Below are positions 40,284-47,297 of a stretch of 47,297 nucleotides of DNA, in pieces. Source of the stretch: an uncultured Muribaculaceae bacterium (lineage in GTDB: Bacteria > Bacteroidota > Bacteroidia > Bacteroidales > Muribaculaceae); assembly GCA_904502025.1 (NCBI GenBank), contig CAJGDJ010000016.1, positions 1 through 47,297 of the forward strand, given 5' to 3'. Every line of letters starts with the position of its first letter. Within the stretch, counting starts at the first letter, position 1. The notes beneath the pieces are model-generated. The model was not told the origin of the DNA and did not search any database. It was given only the letters and a program-made list of their open reading frames with translations. A program made the position numbers and the translations under genes.

Positions 40284-41696
40284 ATGCATTTTTTATCAAA
40301 ATACAAATTTTTAGCATTTGCTTGTTGCATTTCGATTGTGTTAGCATCTTGCGATAAAACAACAGAGGATCCTCAAGATCCTAATACTCCGGAAAATCCG
40401 AATCCCTCCACTCCTTCAGAGCCATCAATTCCATCTCAAGATGAAGCGATGTCGCCGGTAGCCCAAAAACAATATTTAGAATCTGTAGGAATTCAACTAT
40501 TGGAATATTTTAAAATTAATAAATTTAATGAATTAACCGATTTATTAAGTTATTCATATAATACTTATTCAAATTATTCATGCAACAATATTTCATCATG
40601 GGCAAGTGAAATATATCAAGATTTGATAAAAGCATCAGGTACAACATCCGAAAATGACAAAGATGGAAATACGATTTACTATAATAACTCAACGGTTTTA
40701 ATTATGGCATCAAATTTCCACAGCCATTTTATTGCACAAAATGGGACATGGGTTAAAGTTGAAAATGCGACAAATGACAATTTACAATTTGAGTTCAAAG
40801 ATCAACACAATCAAACCTGTATCCTTAAATTATCTTCTTCAGGAGAGATAAAAAAAGTCCGTGTTGCAAATTTTGATGATTGGTATGATTCTGACTACAA
40901 TAGTAGCACAAATACATATTCCGTTTATTATGATAGGACTCAATTAACCATCGGTATTCCTGAGCAAATTGTCTTAACTTTAACTTGCAACGAAAAGGTA
41001 ATGCTAAAAGAAACGCTCAATATTGATTTATCATCAATAACTAATGAGCAATTCGACTTTAGCAAAAGCAGCATAAACCTAAGTGCTATTTTAGAGCTAT
41101 GTAATGGATATAAAATTGAACTAAGTCAAGCGTCATATACACCTAATAACCTATGTATTGATTTTAACTTATCATCAAATGGCACATCTTTAATTAAAAT
41201 GACAACGTCATCTGATATTAAAGACATCCCTTCTATTAAATTAGAAGACTTATATTCATTTGATGAAGATGATTATGATATTTCAAATACTTCGGCAAGC
41301 AATGCTTATGCAAAAATTGACATCTTAGGCAAAGTTCAAGTTCAAGGAGCAATCTCACAAGTAAATAAATATATTGAATATTTATATAGTGCTGAGAATA
41401 ACGACACTAATGAAAGTGAATTTAAATCATATATAAATCAAGCCAATGCATTGACTAAGTTCTATGTTCTATATGACGGAACTGAAACCATTCAAGCTTC
41501 TATAAAATTAGAACCATTTGTAGAATCTGGTTATGGTAGTTACTCTGATTATTGGTATTACGAACCCGTATTTGTATTTTATGATGGGTCATCATATTGC
41601 TCATTAGAAGCCTTCTTCTATGATGCTGATTTTAAGAAAGTACTTGATACATTTGAACAAATCATAGAAGACTATTCTAATAAATTTAACGATTAA
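40284..41696 (+). CDS. Lipoprotein of unknown function (first gene of TonB-receptor operon)
   Basis: A 470-residue lipoprotein (lipobox VLASC) with a Pro/Ser/Glu-rich linker (about 25-55) and then a Ser/Asn/Tyr-rich beta-structured region to the end (repeats such as YDSDYNSSTNTYSVYYD and SGYGSYSDYWYYEPVFVFYDG). I find no known domain. Its stop is one base before the GTG of the TonB-dependent receptor gene, so the two are cotranscribed and probably a substrate-capture pair. The low-GC, Asn/Ser-rich composition is unlike the core genes in this window and may reflect recent transfer or fast surface evolution. Confidence 0.65.
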   Translation: MHFLSKYKFLAFACCISIVLASCDKTTEDPQDPNTPENPNPSTPSEPSIPSQDEAMSPVAQKQYLESVGIQLLEYFKINKFNELTDLLSYSYNTYSNYSCNNISSWASEIYQDLIKASGTTSENDKDGNTIYYNNSTVLIMASNFHSHFIAQNGTWVKVENATNDNLQFEFKDQHNQTCILKLSSSGEIKKVRVANFDDWYDSDYNSSTNTYSVYYDRTQLTIGIPEQIVLTLTCNEKVMLKETLNIDLSSITNEQFDFSKSSINLSAILELCNGYKIELSQASYTPNNLCIDFNLSSNGTSLIKMTTSSDIKDIPSIKLEDLYSFDEDDYDISNTSASNAYAKIDILGKVQVQGAISQVNKYIEYLYSAENNDTNESEFKSYINQANALTKFYVLYDGTETIQASIKLEPFVESGYGSYSDYWYYEPVFVFYDGSSYCSLEAFFYDADFKKVLDTFEQIIEDYSNKFND

Positions 41697-41697
41697 C

Positions 41698-43731
41698 GTG
41701 AGTACAAAACACTCCATACTTTTATCCTCCCTAATTTTATTTAATCTTGCGTCGGCTCAAGAAAGTGAGATTAGGGAGGATTCCTTATTTTATAATCTAA
41801 ACGAAATAGAAGTCAGTGGAGAAAATCCAAAATCCAAAGTTCCCATATCTAAAAATGGTAATATTATTTGGTCTTTTGATGAAATTGACAAATTACCCCA
41901 AATTTTTGGTTACTCCGACCCTATAAAATATTCACAAACATTACCCGGTATTCAAACAAACAATGAATACGATGCAGGCATTCACATATATGGGTGCGAC
42001 AACTCTCACAACTATGTAGGGATTGAAAATGTAAATTTATACAATGCCAATCACATTCTCGGATTCTTTTCAAACTTCAACACCTCTCATTTTCAGGACT
42101 GCATTATAACAAAAACTGCGACCAATAGCAGTTCCCCAAATAGATTAGGTGGATATATTTCAATGGGTATTCCTAAAGAAATTTTCGATTCAATTAGCGG
42201 AGACTTTTCTCTTGGGTTAATTGCTTCACAAGGGACAATAAATATACCTATAAGTAAAAAAAGTTCTATTTCAATTTCGGCGAGAGCCAGCTATGTCAAT
42301 CTACTATATAAATCATTCTTGTCGCTTGATGGCAATGAATTAAAATATTCATTTGGCGATGCTAATTTTTCGTGGGTATATAAACCCGACTCTCAAAACA
42401 CAATTTACATTACTTCATATTGGGGGCAAGATAATGCAAATATCGCAGAAAGTAATTATTTAGCCGACATATCATTAAAATGGGACAATAAGATGGCTTC
42501 GTTGAATTGGGATAGGCTATTCAACAATGGATGCGAAATGAAACATTCTATATACTACACCGGGTATAATAGCAAATTTAATATTAATCAAACGTCGTTA
42601 TCATTCAAACTCCCTTCATCTATTAACGACGTCGGATATTTAGGGCATGTAAAAGTTTCAGACTTTACCTTCGGTGCAAATGCAATATGCCATTTCATTT
42701 CACCACAAAATCCACAAATTGAAAATTCTTATAATTCAACAAATAACTCCGAAAGCTTATCTTTTCTAACACAAGAATATTCTGTGTTCACTGATTGGAA
42801 TCATTATTTTACTTCAAATATAAATTGGAATATTGGAGTAAGAGGCAATTTATACATTGATAATGACAACAACTCTTATATATCGGCCTCTCCATCTACA
42901 TCATTAAGATATACAAACAACAAACTTGAAATTTCGTTGACATCTTCATTAAATCATCAATACATTTACCAAACCGGCGTTTCAACTATTGGACTTCCAA
43001 CTGAATTTTGGACTACATGCAACGACAATATCAAACCTCAAAGTGGATTTAATGTAAATTCTTTTTTTCAATACAAAATCGGCAAGGGATATCGAATATC
43101 CGCTGAAGCCTATTATAAACACCTCACAAATGTAACTGAATACATTGGAAACTTATTTGATTTTATAAATACCGATTACGATCTGAATAAACATGTTTAC
43201 CAAGGAACCGGTAATAATTATGGCATAAATTTCATGGTCCAAAAAAGCTCAGCTCCGGTTACCGGCTGGATTAGCTACAATTTAGGGCGAGCATTACGTA
43301 AATACGACACGCCCAAATTAAAAGGCACATTTCCCGCAAATCATGAACGAATACACGAATTAAACTCCGTTATTTCATATCAGATAAATAAGCATTGGGA
43401 TATTGGTGCCACTTATGTCTTTGCTACAGGCACTCCATATACAGCCCCACAATTTTTATACCTTTATGCAGGTAAACTTATATCTAAATATGAAGAATAC
43501 AACTCATCAAGACTAAAACCATATTCCCGATTAGATTTATCTGTTAATTATCGATTCAAGGTTAAGTTTGCCGATGAATGCGGTGTTAATTTATCAATAT
43601 ATAATACACTTGCTACTAAAAATGAGCTTTTTTGCACATGGGGAATAGGGAAAGATAATACTTTAGTATATAAGCCTGTTTCTTTTTTTACCAGAATTTT
43701 ACCAACTCTAAACTTATATGTTAAAATATAG
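41698..43731 (+). CDS. TonB-dependent outer-membrane receptor
   Basis: A 677-residue protein with a signal peptide (to about residue 20, LASAQ), a plug domain (about 30-160: LPQIFGYSDPIKYSQTLPGIQTN, then GIHIYGCDNSHNYVGIENV), and a C-terminal 22-strand barrel pattern ending in Leu-Asn-Leu-Tyr-Val-Lys-Ile. It lacks the N-terminal carboxypeptidase-like repeat domain of SusC-type receptors. GTG start at 41698, one base after the previous stop. It overlaps the DUF4249 gene by 14 bp. Such receptor/DUF4249 pairs are common in Bacteroidetes and probably import a specific ligand. The ligand is unknown. Confidence 0.9.
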   Translation: MSTKHSILLSSLILFNLASAQESEIREDSLFYNLNEIEVSGENPKSKVPISKNGNIIWSFDEIDKLPQIFGYSDPIKYSQTLPGIQTNNEYDAGIHIYGCDNSHNYVGIENVNLYNANHILGFFSNFNTSHFQDCIITKTATNSSSPNRLGGYISMGIPKEIFDSISGDFSLGLIASQGTINIPISKKSSISISARASYVNLLYKSFLSLDGNELKYSFGDANFSWVYKPDSQNTIYITSYWGQDNANIAESNYLADISLKWDNKMASLNWDRLFNNGCEMKHSIYYTGYNSKFNINQTSLSFKLPSSINDVGYLGHVKVSDFTFGANAICHFISPQNPQIENSYNSTNNSESLSFLTQEYSVFTDWNHYFTSNINWNIGVRGNLYIDNDNNSYISASPSTSLRYTNNKLEISLTSSLNHQYIYQTGVSTIGLPTEFWTTCNDNIKPQSGFNVNSFFQYKIGKGYRISAEAYYKHLTNVTEYIGNLFDFINTDYDLNKHVYQGTGNNYGINFMVQKSSAPVTGWISYNLGRALRKYDTPKLKGTFPANHERIHELNSVISYQINKHWDIGATYVFATGTPYTAPQFLYLYAGKLISKYEEYNSSRLKPYSRLDLSVNYRFKVKFADECGVNLSIYNTLATKNELFCTWGIGKDNTLVYKPVSFFTRILPTLNLYVKI

Positions 43732-44632
43732 CATACATATCATCTTTTTTATATTCTCTTTTATTCTTATTTCATGTGAAGATACTGTTCAATCAGAAGT
43801 TAGCCAAATCGTTGTTGAAGGCTATATTGACGATGGGAAATTTCCGATAGTTTTTGTTACTAAAGCTATTCCACTAACATCTGAAACTCAAGAATTAGAT
43901 ATAATGGATTACTGTATTAGATGGGCAAAAGTAAGCATTAACGATGGAAAGGATGAGGTTATTTTGACAGGGAAATGGGATGATGGATATTTTCCACCAT
44001 ACATATACACAACAACACACCTAAGAGGGATTGAGAACAACAAATACACAATAACTGTTGAATATGACAACTTTAAAGCGACTGCAACAACTACAATCCC
44101 ATCAAAGCCAACAGTTGACTCGATAAAAATTATTCCAACAGAAGTTGATTCGTTATGTCAAATCAAGCTTTGCATTACCGATAATCCAAATGAAAAAAAC
44201 TTTTATAAAATCTTTGTAAAGAAACGTACTAATAAATATAACAAACAATGGCTATCATCATACCTCGGAATTGTCAGTGATGAAGTCCTCAACAGTTCAA
44301 ATGAAATCTTAGTTAATCAAGCAAGTTATATTCTTGACACGAAAGATTTTACCCCTCACTTTTCTTACGATGACATAATAACAATAAAATTTGCAGAAGT
44401 TGATGAAGCAGCATATAAATTTTGGAATGATTACGAAAACCAAACCAGTTTTTCAAAAAATCCATTATTCCCACTTTCCGAAAATTTAGAAACCAACATT
44501 GATGGAGGTTTCGGCTATTGGTATGGATGCAATGCTGTGTATATAGATTTATCTCTAAAAAAATACAAAGGCAAGGAAACCGTTATTCCTATTACTTCTA
44601 ACAATGGGGTAACTATAACTCCACAAGAATAG
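43718..44632 (+). CDS. DUF4249 lipoprotein, partner of the TonB-dependent receptor
   Basis: A 304-residue lipoprotein (lipobox ILISC, Cys about 20) of the DUF4249 family: VVEGYIDDGKFPIVFVTKAIPL near residue 30, YTITVEYDNFKATATTTIP in the middle, and YPLSLKKYKG-like C-terminal strands. DUF4249 proteins are almost always encoded beside a TonB-dependent receptor and probably cap it or bind its ligand. Here the ATG lies inside the receptor gene, 14 bp before its stop, so translation is coupled. Confidence 0.85.
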   Translation: MLKYSIHIIFFIFSFILISCEDTVQSEVSQIVVEGYIDDGKFPIVFVTKAIPLTSETQELDIMDYCIRWAKVSINDGKDEVILTGKWDDGYFPPYIYTTTHLRGIENNKYTITVEYDNFKATATTTIPSKPTVDSIKIIPTEVDSLCQIKLCITDNPNEKNFYKIFVKKRTNKYNKQWLSSYLGIVSDEVLNSSNEILVNQASYILDTKDFTPHFSYDDIITIKFAEVDEAAYKFWNDYENQTSFSKNPLFPLSENLETNIDGGFGYWYGCNAVYIDLSLKKYKGKETVIPITSNNGVTITPQE

Positions 44633-44683
44633 TTTTCATAGTAATATTTGAGACATAGATTCCGTATTCTCAATTATTATGAC

Positions 44684-44691
44684 TATTTTTG
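44684..44691 (+). promoter_or_regulatory. -7 element for the glycosyltransferase operon
   Basis: TATTTTTG fits TAnnTTTG, 23 bp upstream of the ATG at 44715. No -33 TTG at the usual distance. Confidence 0.45.
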
Positions 44692-44714
44692 TAACATTAA
44701 ACTATTAGGGATAT

Positions 44715-45479
44715 ATGGCTCCACTATTCAGCATAATTACCGTTACCTATAATGCTGCCGAGACGTTGCCTGCAACTCTTGCCAGCATAAAAGAACAATC
44801 GTGCAAACTGTATGAATACATCGTGATGGACGGTGTATCAAAAGATAATACTATAGAGTTGGCTAAAAATGCCAATATCACAAATGCTCGAATCATCTCA
44901 AGTCCCGACAAAGGATTGTATGATGCAATGAATAAGGCTATTGATATCGCTACCGGCGAATATCTCATATTCCTCAATGCGGGTGATGCATTTCATTCGC
45001 CCGACACACTTCAAAAGATTGCCGATGTGGTAATGAATCACGATTTTCCAGGCATCGTTTATGGGCAAACCCAACTTGTGAATGCTAATCGTCAACGCAT
45101 TGGCGACCGACATCTCTCGGCTCCTGAAGAGTTAACTCTTCAGAGTTTTGCAAATGGAATGTTGGTATGTCATCAAGCATTTATTGCATTGCGTCGCATC
45201 ACCGGGCATTACGATTTGCGTTATCGTTTCTCTGCTGACTACGAATGGTGTATTCGTTGCTTACAACATTCTCGTAATAACGTATATATTCCACACACAA
45301 TTATCGACTACCTGAGTGAGGGATTGACAACTGCCAATCGCAAAGCATCACTTATTGAACGCTTCAAAATTATGTGTTATTACTACGGCACAATACCCAC
45401 AATAATTCGACACATAAAGTTTATCCCTCGATTTCTTAAACAACGACGCATTGATCGCAAAGCGACTCAAATAAAATAA
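44715..45479 (+). CDS. Family 2 glycosyltransferase
   Basis: A 254-residue GT-A-fold enzyme. The opening FSIITVTYNAAETLPATLASI is the GT2 signature, ISSPDKGLYDAMNKAIDIATGEYLIFLNAGD carries the nucleotide-sugar-binding region (the DxD position is LNAGD), and RFSADYEWCIRCL with the catalytic Asp follows near residue 175. It resembles WcaA-type transferases of exopolysaccharide synthesis. Acceptor and sugar are unknown. It is the first gene of a compact unit with a GYF_2 protein, DUF4286 and ruvC. The linkage is probably incidental. Confidence 0.9.
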   Translation: MAPLFSIITVTYNAAETLPATLASIKEQSCKLYEYIVMDGVSKDNTIELAKNANITNARIISSPDKGLYDAMNKAIDIATGEYLIFLNAGDAFHSPDTLQKIADVVMNHDFPGIVYGQTQLVNANRQRIGDRHLSAPEELTLQSFANGMLVCHQAFIALRRITGHYDLRYRFSADYEWCIRCLQHSRNNVYIPHTIIDYLSEGLTTANRKASLIERFKIMCYYYGTIPTIIRHIKFIPRFLKQRRIDRKATQIK

Positions 45480-45484
45480 TCTAT

Positions 45485-45970
45485 ATGCAATACTATATTC
45501 ATGAAAATGGACAACAATTAGGTCCGTTTACTACCGAAGAATTGAAAGCTCGTGGCATCACCGGTGAAACTCCGATATGGCGTGAAGGTATGGCTCAATG
45601 GAAAAAGGCAAAAGATGTGCCTGAGTTAACCCCATTATTCACTATGCCTTCGCCACCACCCTATAGCGACAACACAACGAATATGCAACCAACAGAGCCT
45701 TGTCCTGAAAATCACTTGGTCATATCTATTTTCTCAACTGTTGTGACATTCTTTTGTTGTGGATTACCAATTGGAATTATTGCATTAATATATGCACTCG
45801 AGGTGGAAAATTGTTGGAAGAAAGGCAAATATGATAAAGCTTTAAGCAATGCACGAAATGCAAAAACTTGGAGTATAGTTAGTATTATTGTCGCATGTTC
45901 GGGCTTTATATTGATTCTTATATATATATTCTTAATCATCGGTTTGGAAGCATTCTTAATGTTATTATGA
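45485..45970 (+). CDS. Membrane protein with N-terminal GYF_2 (DUF4339) domain
   Basis: A 161-residue protein. The N-terminal GYF_2 domain (about residues 1-48) shows YYIHENGQQLGPFTTEEL and PIWREGMAQWKKA, a putative protein- or proline-peptide-binding module. A Pro-rich linker follows, then two transmembrane helices (about 76-103 and 130-155) of the dispanin/CD225-like kind, with NARNAKTWSIVSIIV in the second. It starts 5 bp after the glycosyltransferase stop and overlaps the DUF4286 ATG (ATGA). Function unknown. Confidence 0.8.
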   Translation: MQYYIHENGQQLGPFTTEELKARGITGETPIWREGMAQWKKAKDVPELTPLFTMPSPPPYSDNTTNMQPTEPCPENHLVISIFSTVVTFFCCGLPIGIIALIYALEVENCWKKGKYDKALSNARNAKTWSIVSIIVACSGFILILIYIFLIIGLEAFLMLL

Positions 45971-46272
45971 CACTTGTAAACACCACATTTCATGTTCACA
46001 CTTCGGTCAACGACCTATTTATAAAATGGGTGCAAGCCATTTACATTCCAAAAGCAATGGAATGTGGACAATTTAGTAAACCACTATTCTCACGCATCAT
46101 GATGCAAGTTGACCCCGAAGCCACAAGTTATGCAGTGCAACTCCAAGCATCGTCACACACCGAAGCCGAAGCATGGCACGACTCTATGGGGACTCAACTC
46201 AAAGATGCTCTTGCTCGCGAAGTTGGAGAACGAGTATTACACTTTACAACTTATATGGAGATTATTGAATGA
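45967..46272 (+). CDS. DUF4286 family protein
   Basis: A 101-residue cytoplasmic protein that fits the DUF4286 family: TLVNTTFHVHTSVNDLFIKWVQAIYIP at the start and LHFTTYMEIIE at the end, a ferredoxin-like alpha/beta layout. The ATG overlaps the GYF_2 stop by ATGA and its own stop overlaps the ruvC ATG by ATGA, so translation of all three is coupled. Molecular function unknown. It commonly precedes ruvC in Bacteroidetes. An in-frame ATG at 45895 is rejected as start, since it lies well inside the GYF_2 gene. Confidence 0.8.
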   Translation: MTLVNTTFHVHTSVNDLFIKWVQAIYIPKAMECGQFSKPLFSRIMMQVDPEATSYAVQLQASSHTEAEAWHDSMGTQLKDALAREVGERVLHFTTYMEIIE

Positions 46273-46844
46273 GCTGTTCACTCCGCGAGTGGGATCGCAT
46301 AATCATTGGCATTGACCCCGGTACAAATGTGATGGGATATGGCATTCTTGGCGTCAAAGGCAAAAAGCCTTCGATGATAGCCATGGGTGTAATTGAATTG
46401 AAAAAATTTGAGAGCCACTATTTGCGTTTATCGCGTATCTTCGAACGTGTGACGATGCTCGTTGAGCAATACCTCCCCGACGAAATGGCCATCGAAGCCC
46501 CATTCTTTGGAAAGAACGTACAATCAATGCTCAAACTCGGACGTGCTCAAGGCGTAGCCATGGCAGCCGCATTGGCACGCGATGTACCTATTACCGAATA
46601 TGAGCCACGCAAAATAAAAATGGCAATCACCGGCAACGGTGCTGCAAGCAAAGAACAAGTCCAAGAAATGTTACGTCGCATACTTGACATTCCTCGTGAA
46701 AATCTACTCCCCCAACTTGATGCCACCGATGCTCTCGCCGCTGCCCTTTGCCACTTCTATGAATCATCACGACCCCAAATCGACAAAGGTTGCAAATCTT
46801 GGAAAGAATTTATCGCCAAAAATCCTGATAAAGTGAAGAAATAA
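46269..46844 (+). CDS. ruvC: Holliday junction resolvase RuvC
   Basis: A 191-residue RuvC. The four acidic catalytic residues are in place: Asp16 (IIIGIDPGTNVMGYG), Glu76 (AIEAPFF), Asp151 and Asp154 (LDATDALAAA). It cleaves four-way junctions as a dimer with RuvAB. It has about nine extra residues before the first strand, and its start overlaps the DUF4286 stop by ATGA. No ruvA or ruvB is nearby. It ends six bases before the queA remnant on the other strand. Confidence 0.97.
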   Translation: MSCSLREWDRIIIGIDPGTNVMGYGILGVKGKKPSMIAMGVIELKKFESHYLRLSRIFERVTMLVEQYLPDEMAIEAPFFGKNVQSMLKLGRAQGVAMAAALARDVPITEYEPRKIKMAITGNGAASKEQVQEMLRRILDIPRENLLPQLDATDALAAALCHFYESSRPQIDKGCKSWKEFIAKNPDKVKK

Positions 46845-46849
46845 TTCTT

Positions 46850-46906
46850 TTACATCAATAATGAAGCGTCGCCGTAGCTGAGGAAACGGAAGTCATTGGC
46901 GAGGGC
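46850..46906 (-). pseudogene. C-terminal remnant of queA (18 codons)
   Basis: On the minus strand 46906 to 46850 reads ALANDFRFLSYGDASLLM and a stop, the characteristic end of QueA (tRNA S-adenosylmethionine ribosyltransferase-isomerase, queuosine synthesis). Sequence upstream in the same frame does not continue the protein, and other frames hold unrelated coding-like fragments, so only the tail survives. An intact queA may lie elsewhere in the genome. Confidence 0.6.
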
Positions 46907-46917
46907 GAAGTTCGGTT

Positions 46918-47037
46918 TCAAGAGCATCTGCCACTTTTTCGGGAATATAAAGCATTATCCCAATTATCTTTGGCAGTGGATTGTAATATATTTATTTTGC
47001 AAATATCGCCTAATCTATATACTTTCCACTGTTCCAT
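46918..47037 (-). pseudogene. HsdS-like N-terminal fragment (39 codons)
   Basis: On the minus strand ATG at 47037 starts MEQWKVYRLGDICKIN, a pattern typical of the N-terminus of type I restriction specificity subunits (HsdS, usually 'W-K-x-Y-x-L-G-D-I-C'). The frame then runs to a stop at 46918 through sequence that overlaps another coding-like frame (PLPKIIGIMLYIPEKVADAL in the shifted frame). Full HsdS is about 400 residues, so this is a small fragment. It starts 5 nt after the stop of the preceding fragment, like adjacent hsdM-hsdS genes. Confidence 0.4.
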
Positions 47038-47042
47038 AAATA

Positions 47043-47156
47043 TCAATCGTTTTGTTCATAATAATAGGAATAGTCAATGCCTTTCATAAACATCTCACGG
47101 TCATTAATTTTATCTGTTAAAGCATTGGCTATTAAGTGCCGTATCTTTATTGAATT
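47043..47156 (-). pseudogene. C-terminal fragment of an ORF cut by an IS end
   Basis: On the minus strand the frame is open from the IS boundary to a TGA at 47043, encoding 37 codons that end MFMKGIDYSYYYEQND. Reading upstream hits a stop exactly at the inverted-repeat boundary (47157-47159), so the IS interrupted the gene. By its position before an HsdS-like start it could be the end of an hsdM, but I cannot identify it from the sequence. Confidence 0.45.
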
Positions 47157-47158
47157 TT

Positions 47159-47297
47159 ATTGGTGTCCGATAAAAATCAAAATGAGTATAAAAAGGTGTC
47201 TCAATCGCAGATTTAATGCGGTTGAGATTCTTTTTTGCGATTTACAAGCCCCCCTAATCGAAAAGCGTCAGTTGTGGCGGTGGATTTTCGTCCAAAA
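47159..47297 (-). mobile_element. Right end of an IS, continuing outside the window
   Basis: ATTGGTGTCCGATAAAA at 47159-47175 matches the 17-bp end of the element at 31779 in 16 bases. Next to it is a hairpin (47199-47208 with 47218-47227, one mismatch) followed on the minus strand by CCTTTTT, as next to the right end of that element. Beyond it a minus-strand frame ends LDENPPPQLTLFD at 47254, plausible for a transposase C-terminus. Orientation and family cannot be proven without the rest. Confidence 0.65.

Noticed and set aside
47165..47235. Hairpin near 47199-47227 as the terminator of ruvC
   Set aside because: It is more than 350 bp from the ruvC stop, and its position relative to the inverted repeat matches the IS-like element at 31779, so it belongs to the IS.

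Overview
The window is a low-GC chromosomal segment from a member of the Bacteroidales, probably Muribaculaceae-like. The evidence is the SusD-type lipoproteins, TonB-receptor/DUF4249 pair, DUF4252, DUF5063 and DUF4286 families, and the recurrent promoter element TAnnTTTG (sometimes with TTG 19-21 bp upstream) in front of many genes. Most of it is ordinary core genome. No rRNA, tRNA or CRISPR was seen.

Layout. 1-1.8 kb: an OxyR regulator (both redox cysteines present) divergent from dps, with a palindrome placed like an OxyR operator. 1.9-5.8 kb (minus): operon yicC-gmk-nadD-DUF5063-M18 aminopeptidase. 5.9-8.2 kb: tsaB, a decayed antitoxin/zeta-toxin module and a flavodiiron protein. 8.3-15.6 kb: a 27-residue membrane peptide, guaB, two periplasmic parvulin isomerases and an OstA/LptA-like protein, an outer-membrane biogenesis group. 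15.6-16.1 kb: a gene-poor, hairpin-rich, GC-rich island. 16.1-19.2 kb (minus): small membrane protein, PstS-like lipoprotein and TPR protein. 19.4-23.2 kb: rarA, then a DUF4252/ECF sigma/anti-sigma/DUF4252 operon with an ECF-type promoter. 23.3-25.3 kb: serC-serA.

25.3-29.4 kb (minus): thiamine operon thiD-thiC-thi4-thiE under a TPP riboswitch. The sequence just downstream of the aptamer can fold so that the thiD start codon is paired. Thi4 carries His at the sulfur-donor position, and no thiG/thiH/thiS is present here. 29.4-31.8 kb: an endonuclease-I-like protein without the usual catalytic motif coupled to a lipoprotein, and a divergent lipoprotein. 31.8-33.4 kb: a 143-bp internally deleted IS-like element and a guaA whose glutaminase domain is reduced to a stub. 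33.5-36 kb: a CotH-kinase lipoprotein with two collagen-like blocks. 36-44.6 kb: an EamA transporter, a SusD-like/lipoprotein pair with no SusC next to it, and a lipoprotein/TonB-receptor/DUF4249 operon. 44.7-46.8 kb: glycosyltransferase, GYF_2 membrane protein, DUF4286 and ruvC.

The right edge (46.85-47.3 kb) is a patchwork of gene fragments on the minus strand: a queA tail, an HsdS-like start and the C-terminus of an upstream ORF cut by an IS end whose terminal repeat matches the element at 31.8 kb. The observations I rate most worth checking are the minimised GuaA, the thiD start-codon stem, the endonuclease-I pseudoenzyme pair, the collagen/CotH fusion, the fossil zeta toxin and the structured island at 15.8-16.0 kb.
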